A stretch of 64,000 nucleotides of DNA, taken from contig JANJXV010000187.1 in the NCBI GenBank assembly GCA_024803745.1, forward strand, positions 1,800,501 to 1,864,500, given 5' to 3'. The notes beneath the pieces were generated by a model. The model made no database searches. It had not been told where the DNA came from and saw nothing but the letters and a program-made list of their open reading frames with translations. The stretch is from Megascapheus bottae (taxonomy: Eukaryota > Chordata > Mammalia > Rodentia > Geomyidae). How positions within the stretch are numbered: position 1 is the first letter of the stretch; the number at the start of each line of letters is the position of its first letter. Position numbers and translations under genes: made by a program. Positions 10,173 through 21,860 of this stretch are shown here, piece by piece.

Positions 10173-10360
10173 AGACCTATATCAGGCACCAGTATCTCAC
10201 ACTTACAATCCTAGCTACTCAGGAAGCTGAGATCTGAGGATCACGGTTTGAGGTCAACTTGAGCAGGAAAGTCTGTAAGATTCTTAAACCTAATTAACCA
10301 ATAGGAATTCAGAAGTACGGGTATGGCTTGAGTGGTACAGCACCAACCTTAACACCAACC
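10173..10360 (+). repeat. Composite B1-like/ID-like SINE, diverged
   Basis: It has 'acaatcctagctactcagga', 'gctgagatctgaggatcac', the linker 'cctaattaaccaatagg' and a decayed ID-like part, 'atggcttgagtggtacagc'. The 3' end is degraded and no clear tail or target-site duplication remains. Confidence 0.8.
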
Positions 10361-10379
10361 CTTAAATTAATTAACATAC

Positions 10380-10482
10380 ATGTGGGTCTGTGTATATGTG
10401 CACACATATATATTATTGTATATATATATATACATCTATTATGTATGCTGTATACATGCACATGTGTGTGTGTTTGTGTCAG
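10380..10482. repeat. TA/TG low-complexity tract
   Basis: Alternating TA with 'tatatatatatatacatc' around 10417-10435, followed by a short TG run near 10460-10475. It follows the decayed SINE directly and may derive from its tail. Confidence 0.7.
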
Positions 10483-10752
10483 AAGACTTAAGTTTAAAAT
10501 TTAAATTTCCTTAAAACAATGAAACAACTGACCATTCTAGGCTTACAGTCCTGCCTCATGATGATAAGCTGTAGCAGAGTAGAGGCTTCCCCTCCAGATA
10601 AACTACTCAGCTGATCACAGCCCCTGTCACTCCCACTAGTCCCCACTCTAGCCTGTTTTCCTGCCTTAATCCTGTTGAAATCTTGGCTCTTCCTAAGGTG
10701 GTTCTTCAATTACTCTGTGTCTGTGTCTGCACAGTAATTAAAGACTAAACTC
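10483..10752. other. Unique sequence
   Basis: No repeat or RNA gene recognised. A 71-codon minus frame at 10494-10709 has no recognisable features. Confidence 0.45.
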
Positions 10753-10915
10753 AAGTTGGGCATGGTAGCACTTGCCTATAATCCCATCCTTAGGAAATGG
10801 AAACTGAAAGATCTTAAGTTTGAGGCCAGCCTGGAGTACATATGTAGTTATTTCCAAGCCAGCCTAAGCTACATAGCCAGATCTTGTCTCAAAAAGGAAA
10901 AAGGAAAAAAAAGTC
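10753..10915 (+). repeat. B1 SINE
   Basis: The copy reads 'gttgggcatggtagcacttg', then 'cctataatccca', 'gtttgaggccagcctgga', and a second similar block, 'gccagcctaagctacatag', before 'atcttgtctcaaaaa' and an A-rich tail. The repeated 'ccagcct...tac' block is the internal duplication typical of rodent B1. B1 derives from 7SL RNA, is transcribed by RNA polymerase III and moves with L1 proteins. This is the clearest single indicator that the host is a rodent. Confidence 0.85.
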
Positions 10916-11275
10916 AAAAATCAGAACAGAAAAGAACAAAACCGATTCGGCTCATTTTGGTGCTCAGAATGAGATTTCTACGTTTGGACCTTTTTCATTT
11001 TCTTCTCATATTTTATTATAATATTCCAAAGAAACTCTCAGAAGGCAATGATTATATCATATATTTTGCATTTCCCACAGCTCTCCATATAAAACGAAGT
11101 ACAAAGTAGATAATTAATGATTGTTAAAAGAATGCATGAGTAAAGAATACATATATATATATATATAAAAAATAAAACAGGAATTACTTGAAACATGAAA
11201 GCAAGATTATAACAACTGCTTGTTGCTCATGTTTTTAAAAACATGAAATGTCAGTAGTAAAACTATTTGCTTTTA
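10916..11275. other. Unique AT-rich sequence with a short TA run
   Basis: Contains a TA run at about 11150-11167. Nothing else is recognised. Confidence 0.5.
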
Positions 11276-11412
11276 GAGGGGTGGGGGCGGGGGGAGGGAA
11301 ATGGGGACCAAGACATGTGAAAGGGTATTAATGAATGGGAATTAATGCACCATCTATCTGGAAAATATCATGTAACCCTTCTATTAATTACAATAAAATA
11401 TATGAAAAAATA
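11276..11412 (+). mobile_element. L1 3' UTR fragment, plus strand
   Basis: It starts at the G-rich tract ('gtgggggcggggggaggg') and continues with 'accaagacatgtgaaagggt', 'gaattaatgcaccatctat', 'atgtaacccttctattaatt' and 'acaataaaatatatg'. It combines the younger 'gaattaatgcacc' with the older 'cttctattaatt', so it looks intermediate between the two L1 groups here. It is severely 5'-truncated. Confidence 0.88.
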
Positions 11413-11419
11413 TTCATTT

Positions 11420-11775
11420 TTGAGCCAGGTTTGAGAGCTCATCTTTATAATTTTAGCTTCTTGGAAAGTGGAGATCAGGGGGTTGAGCAATTCAAGGCCA
11501 TTCCAGTCAGAAGTACTCCCAACTCCATATCAGCCAGGGGCCCTGATGGCAGGCACCCGTCATCTCTGGCTGGGCGCACATGGCTTTTGCCTTCATCCTC
11601 AGTGACACATGGGAGCACAGCTAACAGGAATGTAGCCCAAACCTGTCCACCCCAGGCTAGTCCCAGCCTCAAAAATAACCAACATTGAAAGGGCTTGGAA
11701 TAATATCTCAGTGGTAAAGCACCAGCCACCAAGCATGTGGCCCAGAGGTGAATTCAACACCTCCAAAATGAATGC
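11420..11775 (+). repeat. Diverged SINE pair (B1-like part, then ID-like part)
   Basis: The first part, 'gagccaggtttgagagctca', and the following 'gcttcttggaaagtggagat' resemble a decayed B1-like unit. From about 11691, 'gggcttggaataatatctca' with 'gtggtaaagcaccagccacc' and 'aattcaacacctcc' matches an ID-like tRNA-derived unit. The sequence between them (about 11500-11640) is not assigned. Confidence 0.5.
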
Positions 11776-13563
11776 ACACACACCTTACACAGAACAATAC
11801 TAGTAGCCTGCTTTTCAGTGCATTAGCTTGGGGAACGATTGTGCCTGAGGTTATTTTCTAATTGATCAGTAAAGCTTATCCTTATCACAGTTCTATCTAG
11901 TTGATTCTTTTTGAGCTTTCTTTCAGAACTGCAAATCAGTCATTTCAGGACCAGACTAGAGGTACAGCAAAGATTATCCTGAGGCATGTAATTTGTTTTA
12001 ATTTCAGTGAATCCTCAAGAAAAATTTCTGAGACACCTTCAGTACATTTTGACAACCCCTATTATTCTCAATGCCACAAATCATCAGGAAAATTCTAATA
12101 TTAATATAGTGTGGAGTTATGAAATATTTGCCCAGAGAATAGTTCATATTAAAATTAATATTTAAAATGGCTTGTTTTCTACCAAATGGATTTCATTAAT
12201 ATCCTACTAACATACAAACATACAGGCCTTTTTCCTGTCTTAATTGTTTAGTAACTAGCATTTCTTCTAATCAAGTTAATCTTAATCCCTTTAAAGCACA
12301 ACTTACAGTAATTCCACAACAAGGCAGCTAACTAGTAGGCGAGTTTTAGAAAAGATGGAAATAATGGCTCTGTGAGGGTTTTTTAAATCATTTTTCATGT
12401 ATTTTAAAGCCTGCAGGATTCCAAAATTTTTATGACCTTAAAATTATCTCACTTTTTAAACATATAATATTAAACTTGAAATTGTCTATGAAAGAAGAAA
12501 AATATGTAGGAGGCTGCAAAACATAATAGTATCCCAGAATCAGAGAAAATGTGGACTGTCTGAGCTTAACAGAAAGGCCATCGCAGTGCTAAGTCTTTTC
12601 CTCTTACCTACAGAGACCATGCAGTGAATTTTAAGAGTGCAATCTGATGAAAGAGGAAAAGGAAAGATGCTTAGAGAATATAAACTACTCAGAGCATCAG
12701 AGTTTCATGGGAAAAGGTACTGTGTTTTAAAATCATATTAATAACACATATGTTCTCTCTAGGTAACACAACATGCATAAAGCTTACTGAGTGTTGTACA
12801 TCTAATAATCCATATGCATAACAATTGGCATTGTTCTTTACATGCCTCTACAAAGTGCCGCTCGGGTTCATCTTTCTCTGTAAGCTTTTTACTACCCCAC
12901 ACCGAGGAAAGCTGCAGGAAAAAATAATAAAATAGCATATAGGATAGTTGTGATGGACAGCAGTACCTTCCCACAGAACTGGATGTCTGGTCGACCTCGG
13001 TGAAATAGATATTGTTACTTCAGGCCAAGGTGTTAAGTAATTTTGCTCTGTGTGTTCTGAGTACTGGGGAATCAAGTCTCAGTCCCTGATGGCATTGTAA
13101 GTTAAGGTGTAACTGATAAATCCAACAAAATCCAGCCGAAAGAATAGGCATTGTTGATCACACATTGCCTGCCAAACAGCCAACAGGCTTGATCCGTGTT
13201 CTGTTATTTAGTCTGTTGAGTTTTGTGGATGAGTGGTTCAAGTGAAGTTTCCAGTGTTGTTTCTCAGTCTTGAGAAACGTGGATGGTACCATCAGTCTCT
13301 TCCTCACTCAGTAGTCAAGGGCACATCTTAGAGACACCATTCTGGTTTCTTTGGCAACAGAACAGCATCAAAACAGGGAAGCAACCAGCAGGACAGGAAG
13401 AGCTCTTTCAAGTTCACATCTAAAAACACCACTCCCAGTCATACATCTGGAAAACAGGCCAAGGAAGACACATTTGAAAGATACTCTGCCTCAATGGGAA
13501 TTTTGAAAATTATGTAAAGGAATAGGACATTTCCCTTTTGTGGGAGGACAAATTAATACATCA
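11776..13563. other. Unique AT-rich sequence
   Basis: About 1.8 kb with no repeat I can name. Short frames at 11901-12098, 12759-12974 and 12848-13075 lack any recognisable motif. Confidence 0.45.
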
Positions 13564-13831
13564 TACAAAATCCACTAGCATAACAATGTTCATTACAGCA
13601 CTATTCACCATAGTAAAGATATGGAACCAACCTAGATGTCCCTCAGTCGATGAGTGGATCAACAAGTTGTGGTATTTGTACACAATGGAATTCTATGCTG
13701 CTGTCAGAAAGAATGACATCGCCTCATTTGTTAGGAAATGGAAAGACTTAGAAAAAATCCTATTAAGTGAAGTAAGCCAGACTCAAGGGAACTTAGGCTC
13801 AATGGTTTCCCTCATTCGTCATAATCAGTAG
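13564..13831 (+). pseudogene. L1 ORF2 C-terminal tail, open to the stop
   Basis: The frame reads through the last stretch of ORF2 without a break. It includes the family-typical blocks ALFTIVKIWNQPRCPS, WYLYTMEFYAAVR and SLIRHNQ before the stop. Only the C-terminal end, roughly 80-90 residues, is present, downstream of the endonuclease and reverse transcriptase domains, so it cannot act. The ATG at 13538 lies in flanking DNA and is not a real start. Confidence 0.88.
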
Positions 13832-14257
13832 AAACCTTGGGCTCTACTAGCAGAGATCTGCAATAGAGCAAAAATCTTGATACATAAGGCCATATAGTAT
13901 GAAGCTAATTGAAAGGACCTCCAGGACATTGAAACAAAAGCCATATAACGAATGATTGTTGTCCTTAATGTACTATGTTGTCTCTCATCTCCTTTGCTGT
14001 CCCTTGGTTATCTCATATTGTTATAGTATCTCAATTTATTATCTGATATATTGAATTTCTTTGTATTTGGTTATTTGAAATTTGATAGGGAAGGGGGGAA
14101 AACCAAGACGGGTGGGGGGTGTGGGGGGGAGGGTAATGGGTACCAAGACATGTGAAAGGGTATCAATGTATGTGAATTAATGCACCTTCTATCTGGCAAA
14201 TATCATGTAACCCTTTTACTAATTACAATAAAAAATAAATAAATAAATAAAAGAAAA
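13564..14257 (+). mobile_element. 5'-truncated L1, plus strand
   Basis: It begins within ORF2 at 'tccactagcataacaatg' and runs through the ORF2 stop (13829-13831) and the whole 3' UTR. It ends 'attacaataaaaaataaat' plus a short A/T-rich tail. It is close to the copy at 7085-8073, sharing 'catattgttatagtatctca', and belongs to the youngest group in the window. Confidence 0.92.
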
Positions 14258-14484
14258 AGCATGTGCACTGTTTTGCTTGCAGGCATAGAAATTACATTAT
14301 TCACAAATATTTTCTACATAGTAGGTAGGGTAGCTACACTGGACATGAAAGGGCGGGGACAATTAATATGGATGAAACAGTCCTGTTTCATTAACTTTCT
14401 ACCTTATTGTTCATTTATTTCTTCAAATTTTGGGTTTGTCTGAGAGATGAGAGATTCTCTTCTCTCTTTGATTATATCAGAATA
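14258..14484. other. Unique sequence
   Basis: No element recognised. A 60-codon frame at 14261-14443 looks like chance. Confidence 0.5.
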
Positions 14485-14590
14485 AAAATAGATATTGGTC
14501 TGGAGGTTTGGCTCAAATACTAGAGCACCAGATGTGCAAGCAAGCTCAGCAAATATGAAGCCATAAGTTCAAACCAAGTATTTTCTAAAA
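14485..14590 (+). repeat. ID-like tRNA-derived SINE fragment
   Basis: 'ggtctggaggtttggctcaa' with 'atactagagcaccagatgtg' resembles an ID-type head, and 'aagttcaaaccaagtatttt' is a B-box-like tail. A short ATC run follows at 14590-14605. It is quite diverged. Confidence 0.5.
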
Positions 14591-14624
14591 TCATCATCAT
14601 CATCAATAAAAATAATAAATAGCA

Positions 14625-14800
14625 TAAGCTGGGGACAAGGCAGAAAAGTTCATGAAATGTTAATTTCTAATTAATCAGCAAAAAGAAAAAATTCAGAAGT
14701 GGAGATGTGCCTCAAGTGGTAGAGCATGAAATAGTTGAAATAGCCAAGTGAGAGCTCAGGGTCCTGAGTTCATGTCCCAGTGGTGCTTCTCTTAATCAAA
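14625..14800 (+). repeat. Composite SINE, 3' portion
   Basis: The linker remnant 'ttaatttctaattaatcagc' is followed by 'cagaagtggagatgtgcctc', 'aagtggtagagcatg' and 'gagctcagggtcctgagttc'. This matches the linker and ID-like right half of the composite family; the B1-like left half is missing or unrecognisable. Confidence 0.7.
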
Positions 14801-15719
14801 TATGAATGCACACATACTGAAAATGTACATGGTATACACTGCCAAATACACAGCTCACTCCCTCCAGCAGCTCCTAAAACCTGTTATTAGGTTGCAGGTT
14901 TGAAGTTTAGCAACTCCACATCTCTTAGGCACCTTATTTCAACGAGGATTGAACAGAGGGACCAGGAAAAGACTTAATTAACTAGGGCAGTATTTCTCGA
15001 GATATTTGTTGTTGACATTGCAAAAGGGACAACATCTTATATTTGATTTCCCATTTTCAAAGCAGAAGGAAAGGCAATCCACAACATAGGAAAGATTTCA
15101 CTTTCCTTCCTATTTTAATCAATCTTCAAAGAAAGACTGGGGTGGGAACACTTAAATCATAACTCTGCGGTTATTGAAAACCCCAAGAATGATGAACTTC
15201 ATGCATATGATGTTGAAATAACACACAATGAATTGTAGGCACTCTGAACGGCAGTGAAATTTACAACTCCTTTCCTCTGTTCCAAAATAAAAAAAGAATT
15301 TCTATCTTCCCAGCAAGTGGTCTCCAAAATAAATGCTGTTCTCACACCCATGAGCAAAGAAATAACTTGGGGCAAGAAAGCACAGTGTGTTTTCATTTAC
15401 AAATTATATACATCACATCACTTTACTAACATGCTGCCAAATATAAAAATTGAAATATAAACTGTATGAGATATAAAATGCAGTATTTTTCCCCACATTG
15501 CCTGACATACTGTTCCACATAACTCAAATACTGACTATGATGATGTCTCGTGCATAACTATAAATATCTACCTCCCTAAATATCCCTTCCACACAGCTCA
15601 AAACAAAAAACTTGAAGACAACTCTTGTTGCTGGCATGCCTCTTTTAGAGAGCCTAAAAGGACAGAAATAAGTTGAGACCATAAATGATGCTCTCAATTT
15701 GGGTAGGTACGATACTAAC
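14801..15719. other. Unique AT-rich sequence
   Basis: No repeat recognised. Overlapping frames on both strands at 15199-15460 are short and without motifs. Confidence 0.45.
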
Positions 15720-15870
15720 TGAGTGCTTTCCAGGTGTGAGGCATTGTAATGTCTTGTGTTTAATTTTCCCCAAAACTCCATGTGGTAGATCATCTTCCCA
15801 GTTAACAGCTAAAGAAACTGAGGACTAATGTACCTTAGAATTGGCTAGTTAGAAAACAGTAGCAAACTGT
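15720..15870 (+). repeat. MIR-like relic
   Basis: The order 'gagtgctttccaggtgtgag', 'gcattgtaatg', 'aaactccatgtggtagatca' and 'agctaaagaaactgagga' follows the MIR consensus (size-class phrase, then the 'gaggaaactgagg' core). MIR is an ancient tRNA-derived SINE present in all mammals. It is highly diverged and incomplete. Confidence 0.6.
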
Positions 15871-16115
15871 GTAAGAATCCTTTCTTGACTGAATTTATTC
15901 TGGGTCCATGGCCCGCCAGAGAGAAGCTTTGGATTCCCAAGGGGATCCTTAGCAACATGGGAAGGAGGGGGAAATTTGGGTTGTCTGGAGGCACAGGGAG
16001 ATGTCAGGGTTCCTCTCATCTTTTGGTAGAAGCGAGGGATGCTAATATTCTGACGTGGACAGGACAGTCCAAGAACATACCCACAGTGCTGTGGAGGGAG
16101 AATCAAGAGGTATCA
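15871..16115. other. Unique sequence
   Basis: A 95-codon open frame crosses this stretch (15885-16172) and runs into a probable L1-like relic, which argues against it being a real coding exon. Confidence 0.4.
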
Positions 16116-16480
16116 GAGATGAATGACGAACCAGATATGTTCATCACAGTGCAATTTGTAATAGCTGAGTAGTCCAAGACTCAATAAATTACAGTGTATC
16201 TATTTATCAGAGCTCTGTGGCTACTAGCATGACGTTTTTTCAAAAGAATAACCATATGAAAAAAATTCACACTTCCTATTTACATGTGCAAAAGCAATAT
16301 TCGCCAAAACATTCATATTCACAAGTCCTAAAAGTAATCTGGTTAGCAGGGTTGTTGTGTTAGAAAAGTATTTATATGTTTATGTATGCACATGGGAAAT
16401 ACTTTGAAAGACATCAGCCAAAGTATTAATTACTATTTGTTGCTGAAGTATAGTAGAGAGTCCATATAAAATATTTTATG
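16116..16480 (+). mobile_element. Ancient L1-like relic (L1M/HAL1 type)
   Basis: 'gttcatcacagtgcaatttg' with 'taatagctgagtagtccaag', 'ataaattacagtgtatctat' and 'gctctgtggctactag' follows the well-known 'small island of tissue' portion of old mammalian L1 3' regions. The rest to about 16480 is only loosely similar. No coding capacity remains. Confidence 0.45.
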
Positions 16481-16970
16481 ACAGAATCATTATAAATAGC
16501 CACACATACCACTGTAAGAAGGAAACACTCATAAGTAATATAATCTATTATCTCAAAGTCCTTATGAATTCCGTAAGCCAAAGATTTGATACCCATCTTT
16601 TCAGAATGTGTCACTGGCAGCATTTTATTTCATTTTATTTTCTGACATCAAGTTCTTTAATAATAGAAAAGAAAAGCACCAGGTGTTTCTCACCAGGTGC
16701 CTTTGCAATGGCAGCAGAGTTCACTGGTATATTTTTTTCAGAGCCAAAATAGCACCTACTATTCACATGCCCTATCTTTAAAGCCTTCATTGTTTCACTA
16801 TGATTCAAAAGTGAAGTTATTCACTCCCGCCCACACAGCAAGAACAATACAATCACGACACTGAACTGAATAAATGCTTGAAACTTCATAAATACTAAGT
16901 ATCTCATCTCAGAATGTCTTATGAGTAGAAATCATTATGATGCTGTCTGCCATATAATTTATCTTTATCT
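16481..16970. other. Unique AT-rich sequence
   Basis: No repeat recognised. Confidence 0.5.
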
Positions 16971-16972
16971 TT

Positions 16973-17011
<39 letters not shown>
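16971..17011. repeat. (ATC)n microsatellite
   Basis: About 13 uninterrupted ATC units. It abuts a minus-strand SINE at 17013, so it probably grew from that element's tail. Confidence 0.95.
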
Positions 17012-17012
17012 G

Positions 17013-17195
17013 TTTGGGTTTTTGTTCTGGTACTGGTGATGGAACTCCATCACCTGAGCCACACCACCAGTCCAACATTTTGCTGGTTAATTGGAAATGA
17101 AGAATTTTCTGTTTGGACTCGCTTCAAACTGATCCTCCAGGTCTCAGCATAGTGAGCAGGTAGCATTTCATATGTCAGCCACTGGTGTCTTGCTC
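17013..17195 (-). repeat. Composite SINE, minus strand, diverged
   Basis: Reversed ID-like head ('acctgagccacaccaccagt') is followed by the reversed linker 'gctggttaattggaaatgaa', then 'cttcaaactgatcctccagg' and 'tctcagcatagtgagcaggt', the reversed B1-like unit. It is older than most copies. Confidence 0.7.
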
Positions 17196-18307
17196 AGAAG
17201 TCTTACTTTATTAGAACACAGTCTAACAAATTACCCTTTATTTTACTGACCAGTACCTCATTGTGACCTGGAAAAAAAATACAACTAACATGGCAGCAAA
17301 CCTTCAAAAATACCATGAGATTTATATCGGCCAAAAAAACTGCTAAGAAAAAGTTTATTCCCCAATACAGATGAAAAATTTGACCTACAGTAGCAAGAAA
17401 AACAACAAAAAAGAAAGAGCTGGACAAACACAAAATGGAGAAAGAAGATAAGAATTGTGATTTCTTTCAAAATTGTAATCATTAAATAAAATAAAATTTG
17501 CTTATTTTCATCTTCAAGGAATCCAAATGGTTTACATTATATCTAGCATACAGACTATTACTAAATAATAACAGTTAACAATATCACAAAGTATAAAGGT
17601 TTTCAGAAACATAAAAGTGTTAGAAGGTATTTCAGATACTTCTTTGATTCGAATTAGAGAAGATATGTCTAATTATGACATGATATCAAAAGGAATGCTG
17701 TATAAACTAAGTAAGCAAAGATATTTGCCAGTAATATTAAAAGTAATTCCTGAATGTTTCTCAAGTATGTGAAATACTGAGAAAATCAATGCCTAGCATG
17801 ACAGTGCCACTTGTCAAAACAGTCTGTTAATTATCTTTATCATGCTCTTGGCAAAATAGGATACTGTTGGATAAATAACATCTTCACATAATTTAAATCC
17901 ATGCTATGTTTTATTAATTTAGATCCTCCGTTTACCCCAAGAGGGGGTGGAGATGATTGGCTACATCTTCTGTTGCAAATATACACAAAGCCTTATTTGC
18001 AATGGAACAAAAACACAAATTTAGAATTGGATTGACGAATGTCCAAAACCCAACTCTACTACTTCAGTGCCTGTCTTTGCACAAATTATATCATACTACT
18101 GACCTACCGTGTCTCTATACATTAAAAATAAACAGTGCCAATAATCAGATCCCTCATAGGGTCCGGTAAGAAAAACAATGAGATGTTATTTGTGAAGTTC
18201 TGGCAACACAGTAGGGATTTGATTGCTGTGAATTTTTTTTATCTCCTTCCCATTTTTACCTTTCTGTCCTTGCTTTCATACCTAGATCTTCACAAGGCAA
18301 GTTGATC
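17196..18307. other. Unique AT-rich sequence
   Basis: No repeat, RNA gene or convincing ORF. Frames at 17203-17482 (minus) and 17957-18169 (plus) show no recognisable domain. Confidence 0.45.
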
Positions 18308-18406
18308 TGGAGGGAAAACAGAAAGAAGGAAGAAATAAAGGGGGGGAGAAGGGAAGGAGGAATAGAGGGAAGGAATGGAGGGAGGGAGAGAAGAAGACAA
18401 AGAGGA
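18308..18406 (+). repeat. Polypurine (GA-rich) tract
   Basis: Almost entirely A and G on the plus strand with only a few pyrimidines, including a run of seven G. It sits immediately upstream of a SINE insertion. Confidence 0.85.
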
Positions 18407-18411
18407 ATTCA

Positions 18412-18619
18412 CCTTACCAGAGGCTTACACCTGTAATCCTAGCTACTCAGGAGATTGAGATCTGAAGATGGAGGTTGGAAGCTAGCATGGGACAGGAAAG
18501 TCTGTGAGACTCTTTAACCACCAAAATTCAGACGTGGAGCTGTGGCTCAAGGGGTAGAACTACAAGGAACAGAGCTAGGTCCCTAAGTTTAAATCCTAGT
18601 GCCAGCACCAAAACAAAGA
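18412..18619 (+). repeat. Composite B1-like/ID-like SINE with target-site duplication
   Basis: It contains 'acacctgtaatcctagctac', 'tcaggagattgagatctgaa', a shortened linker, 'gagctgtggctcaaggggta' and an A-rich end 'accaaaacaaag'. Flanks 'aattcacctta' (18406-18416) and 'aactcacctta' (18620-18630) agree at 10 of 11 positions, supporting L1-mediated insertion. Confidence 0.88.
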
Positions 18620-20649
18620 AACTCACCTTAAATTCAAAGAATGTTCTAGGGAAAAGGAACTGTAAACAGCAACAGGCTCAAATCCCCTGATTATACAGAT
18701 TGTGAAACAGACCACATCAGGATCATGCTATAGAAACATGCATGCGCAGGGACCATTTCCTCTTATCCTCCAGAAATGACTAAAACTAGAGGCCATTGGG
18801 AAAAAAAAACCTTCAACTTCCAGGGCTCAAAGGGCTGATTGTTCCATGGCCACAAAGTTCCCTTTTACCCAGTTTATACAAGATGTGGTAGGTGGTAAAC
18901 TAGAAGTTAAAAAATATAAGCAACATTTCTTTTCTGGACTGTCCTATGTCCTTGTGAGAATTGCTTGTTCATGCAATTCTCAGAGAACACCCCTTGGGCA
19001 CAGCACAAGGGCTCCACCTTCAACCTCAGAATGAAGAGGAACTTTTCAAAAATGCTATCTGAATCTTTAAAAAGCAGATCAGAAATGCAGTCTCTTCTTA
19101 CAAAACGTGAACCATATAACATTTCACTTTGCAAGCTTTCATCCCAAGAATTTTATTCTCCACTGGTGAAATCACACAGGTAAAATTTTAAAATAGGGTT
19201 TTAAAAAAACTATTGCATTTCCTTTTAAGTTCTTCATCATTCATGCTGCTGTGTCATTTTCTTTATAGTTGCAACAGAAGCTGATGAGCTCTTGCATTCT
19301 AATTCTCCTAGAGCTTCACTCCAGTGGACTTAGGGTTTTGCAACAAAGAAAAAGGTTAATCTTTGCTCAGTAGATCTATTCATAAATTATTCTTTATATT
19401 CCAATAAATACTTGGCAGTTTGGGGAAGAGAAACTTCAATCATGACAAAAGAAAATAAAATTCAGTGCTATTCAGAGCCATTACTTAGACTTTGAAGATT
19501 AGTTTTTACCAATCACATTGGTGAGTGATATAGTTTATATTAAAAACCACATAAAATATTCTCTTAATTCACAGAGTAAAACTCCCAAATATAGGTTAAC
19601 TCCTAAAGAAGGTGATATCGTGACATCACAGAATGGAAGGCCATCTTTCTTCTATCATCTACTTATAGATGTTGGTATGTGCACCCTGTTTTTTTCTTTC
19701 TGGCTCTACCACATTCTCAGATGTCTAAGTCTTGATAAAAAGTAGTCACAGATACTCAAAGGAAAGGGACTATCTAGCTAAGGAAAGCTAGAAAAAATTA
19801 TATCCAGAGCTCTTACCTTTCCTTTATTCTGATTACAAACCTGAACTCAGAAATGTAAGTTTGGTGAGTCCCAAAAATGTTGGAAAGGGTTGATTACCCC
19901 CATCGGAGCAAGGATTAAAAGCAAGTCCTATTTTCGTTGTATTTTTTTATTCAGCACCCAAACTTTTCAATGTGTCTTGCTCATTTATAATCTCCTATAT
20001 TTGAAATTTAAAGAGCAGTTGTTAAAAGCTTAGTTCCATGGTAGGTGTTCTTAAAATGTATTCTATCCTCTATAATGATGTGTTGGCTTAGTTATTCTAT
20101 TATGGCGTGTTTATCATTGAGAAAACAGAGTGTAAAGAAATTAAATAAGCCCAGAGTTGAGTCAGTGGACCAGAAAACCTGAACTCTCAATCCCTCTGCT
20201 GTATACCACAACCCTCCCTATAATCCATATGCAAATGAGTACCCAATTCAATTCAACAAATGTTTCAGAGCAATTTATATTTAGCAAGACATTGTACTTT
20301 ATGAGAATGAAGCATAGAAATATTAGAGGACTTGCCTGAAATCTCAGAACACTTTCGCAAATGTCCATACTAGAACTCAAGTACTAAACATTGGGCCTGA
20401 AGAGCAAGCAACAAGACAAGTTGAAAGAGAACAAGCTCTGGAAATGAGACACATTGGTCCTCAGAATCCAGGCCCATCACATCCAATGTATGACATAGGT
20501 CTAAAGTGAACCTTACTTATTTTACATCCCCACCAATTAACTAAATTAAATATTAGGTACTGCTCTGCAATTTTATAGAACTTTTTACTTTGTTTAACAC
20601 ATTCTAGTCTTCTTCGCTGCAAATGAAGTAGATACTCCTCTTAAAAACA
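18620..20649. other. Unique AT-rich sequence
   Basis: About 2 kb without a nameable repeat, apart from a weak MIR/L2-like resemblance at about 20240-20400 ('caattcaacaaatgtttcag', 'gacttgcctgaaatctcag'). Open frames are short and overlap in opposite strands, as expected by chance. Confidence 0.4.
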
Positions 20650-20785
20650 ATGTGAACACAGTAGTGGTTCTTGCCTGTAAAACAAGGTTTTGAAAGGTGA
20701 GACGGGAGGATCATGAATTCAAGGGTCACCCTGGAATACATTTTGAAATCCTCTCTAAAAACCACAAAGGAAAGAAAAAGAAAAT
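20650..20785 (+). repeat. B1-like SINE, diverged
   Basis: 'cacagtagtggttcttgcct', 'gtgagacgggaggatcatga' and 'attcaagggtcaccctggaa', then an A-rich tail near 20765-20785, follow the B1 order (title block, GGAGGATC, TTCAAGG-CCAGCCTGG). Confidence 0.6.
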
Positions 20786-21479
20786 ATGGTTTCAGAAATA
20801 TAAAAGCCACATATAGTTTTTCAGATAAAATAAAGGACTCTCAACTAAATTGGAATTTCAGAACCAAATTTTCAGTTCAAGGATGTCTTGAATATTGCAT
20901 GTTTATCTAAAATTAAAATTTTACTGGGCAGTTCATATATGTTTGCTAAATATGGCAACCTAAAAATGGCTGTGCTTGAAATAACTAAGAATTTCTTGGA
21001 ATATCATTCAAAACAGAACAAAAATTTCTTCCTCCTAGAAATTAAAATATCTTAAGATGTCAATAACAAAAAAAACCCATAAGGAAAAGAAAGGAAGGAC
21101 TTTGAAACTAATTTCCCTTGGGATACATAGCCACTGTAATTAGCAGAAGCATTTGGAAATGACCCATATATTGCTTAGAAATTTTGATCAATAATACTTC
21201 TAATCTTTTGCCCATTCTCCTCAAGATTTAATTTTTGGAATCCTATTTATTCAAAAGATGTTAGACATTGTCATTTTATTGGTTTATTTTCACCTGTGAA
21301 CTTTGACCCATAATGGAGACTTTTGTTTTGTATGGTCTGCTCTCCTCCCTTGGCCTACAAAGGAGACCCTTTGGACTGGACATGGAGATCAGAACAGATG
21401 CTCCAGTGCACAATATCCAGACTCGGAGCACAGATTTATTTCCTCCAAGTCAGTTTTGCTCAGTGAAGTTTCCCCAGAC
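20786..21479. other. Unique AT-rich sequence
   Basis: No repeat recognised. Two overlapping plus frames at 21303-21506 in different phases lack domains. Confidence 0.45.
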
Positions 21480-21860
21480 TCTCAACCACTGCCAAGGTTA
21501 ATGTAGGCCCTGACTCTGCCTGCTGATTCATATTAATTAAGACAATCAATGATCTTGTTTCATACAGTGTCTGTTTTTAATATAACCTATTTGATGAGGC
21601 TGTATTAATTTAGGAGAAATATGCACTGGCATTCTGGCATGCACCTTTCCTAATTATCTCACAGCTCTCATTCCGCAGTGAAATTAGACTGTGGTTATCA
21701 CGGTTAATGGAAGCCCATAGCTCTTAGCTAAGTGATCTCCTCCAGTGGAAAATCATCGTTTCTTGCTCCTGGCTACATAAACATGATTGTGCTATCTAAG
21801 CAATCCCCTGTGGCTGTGGATGTGAATGTTTTAACAAAATATTCTGCTTTAGAGCTACAG
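21480..21860. promoter_or_regulatory. Candidate conserved noncoding element
   Basis: A repeat-free block dense in homeodomain cores: 'ttcatattaattaagacaat', 'caatgatcttg', 'tcctaattatctcacagc', 'gtattaatttagg'. It also has PBX/MEIS-like 'tgattcat' and balanced composition unlike the flanking A-runs. These traits are common in developmental enhancers. I cannot align it to other genomes, so function is inference. Confidence 0.35.

Noticed and set aside
13538..13831. 97-residue protein starting at ATG 13538
   Set aside because: The first residues come from flanking DNA; homology to L1 ORF2 begins near 13564, so this is a truncated retroelement tail.
15885..16172. 95-codon plus-strand frame as a possible exon
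   Set aside because: Its 3' part reads into an ancient L1-like relic, and no splice sites or domain are evident.
16971..17011. CRISPR-like or regulatory array of short direct repeats
   Set aside because: Simple ATC microsatellite beside a SINE. No spacer structure anywhere in the window.
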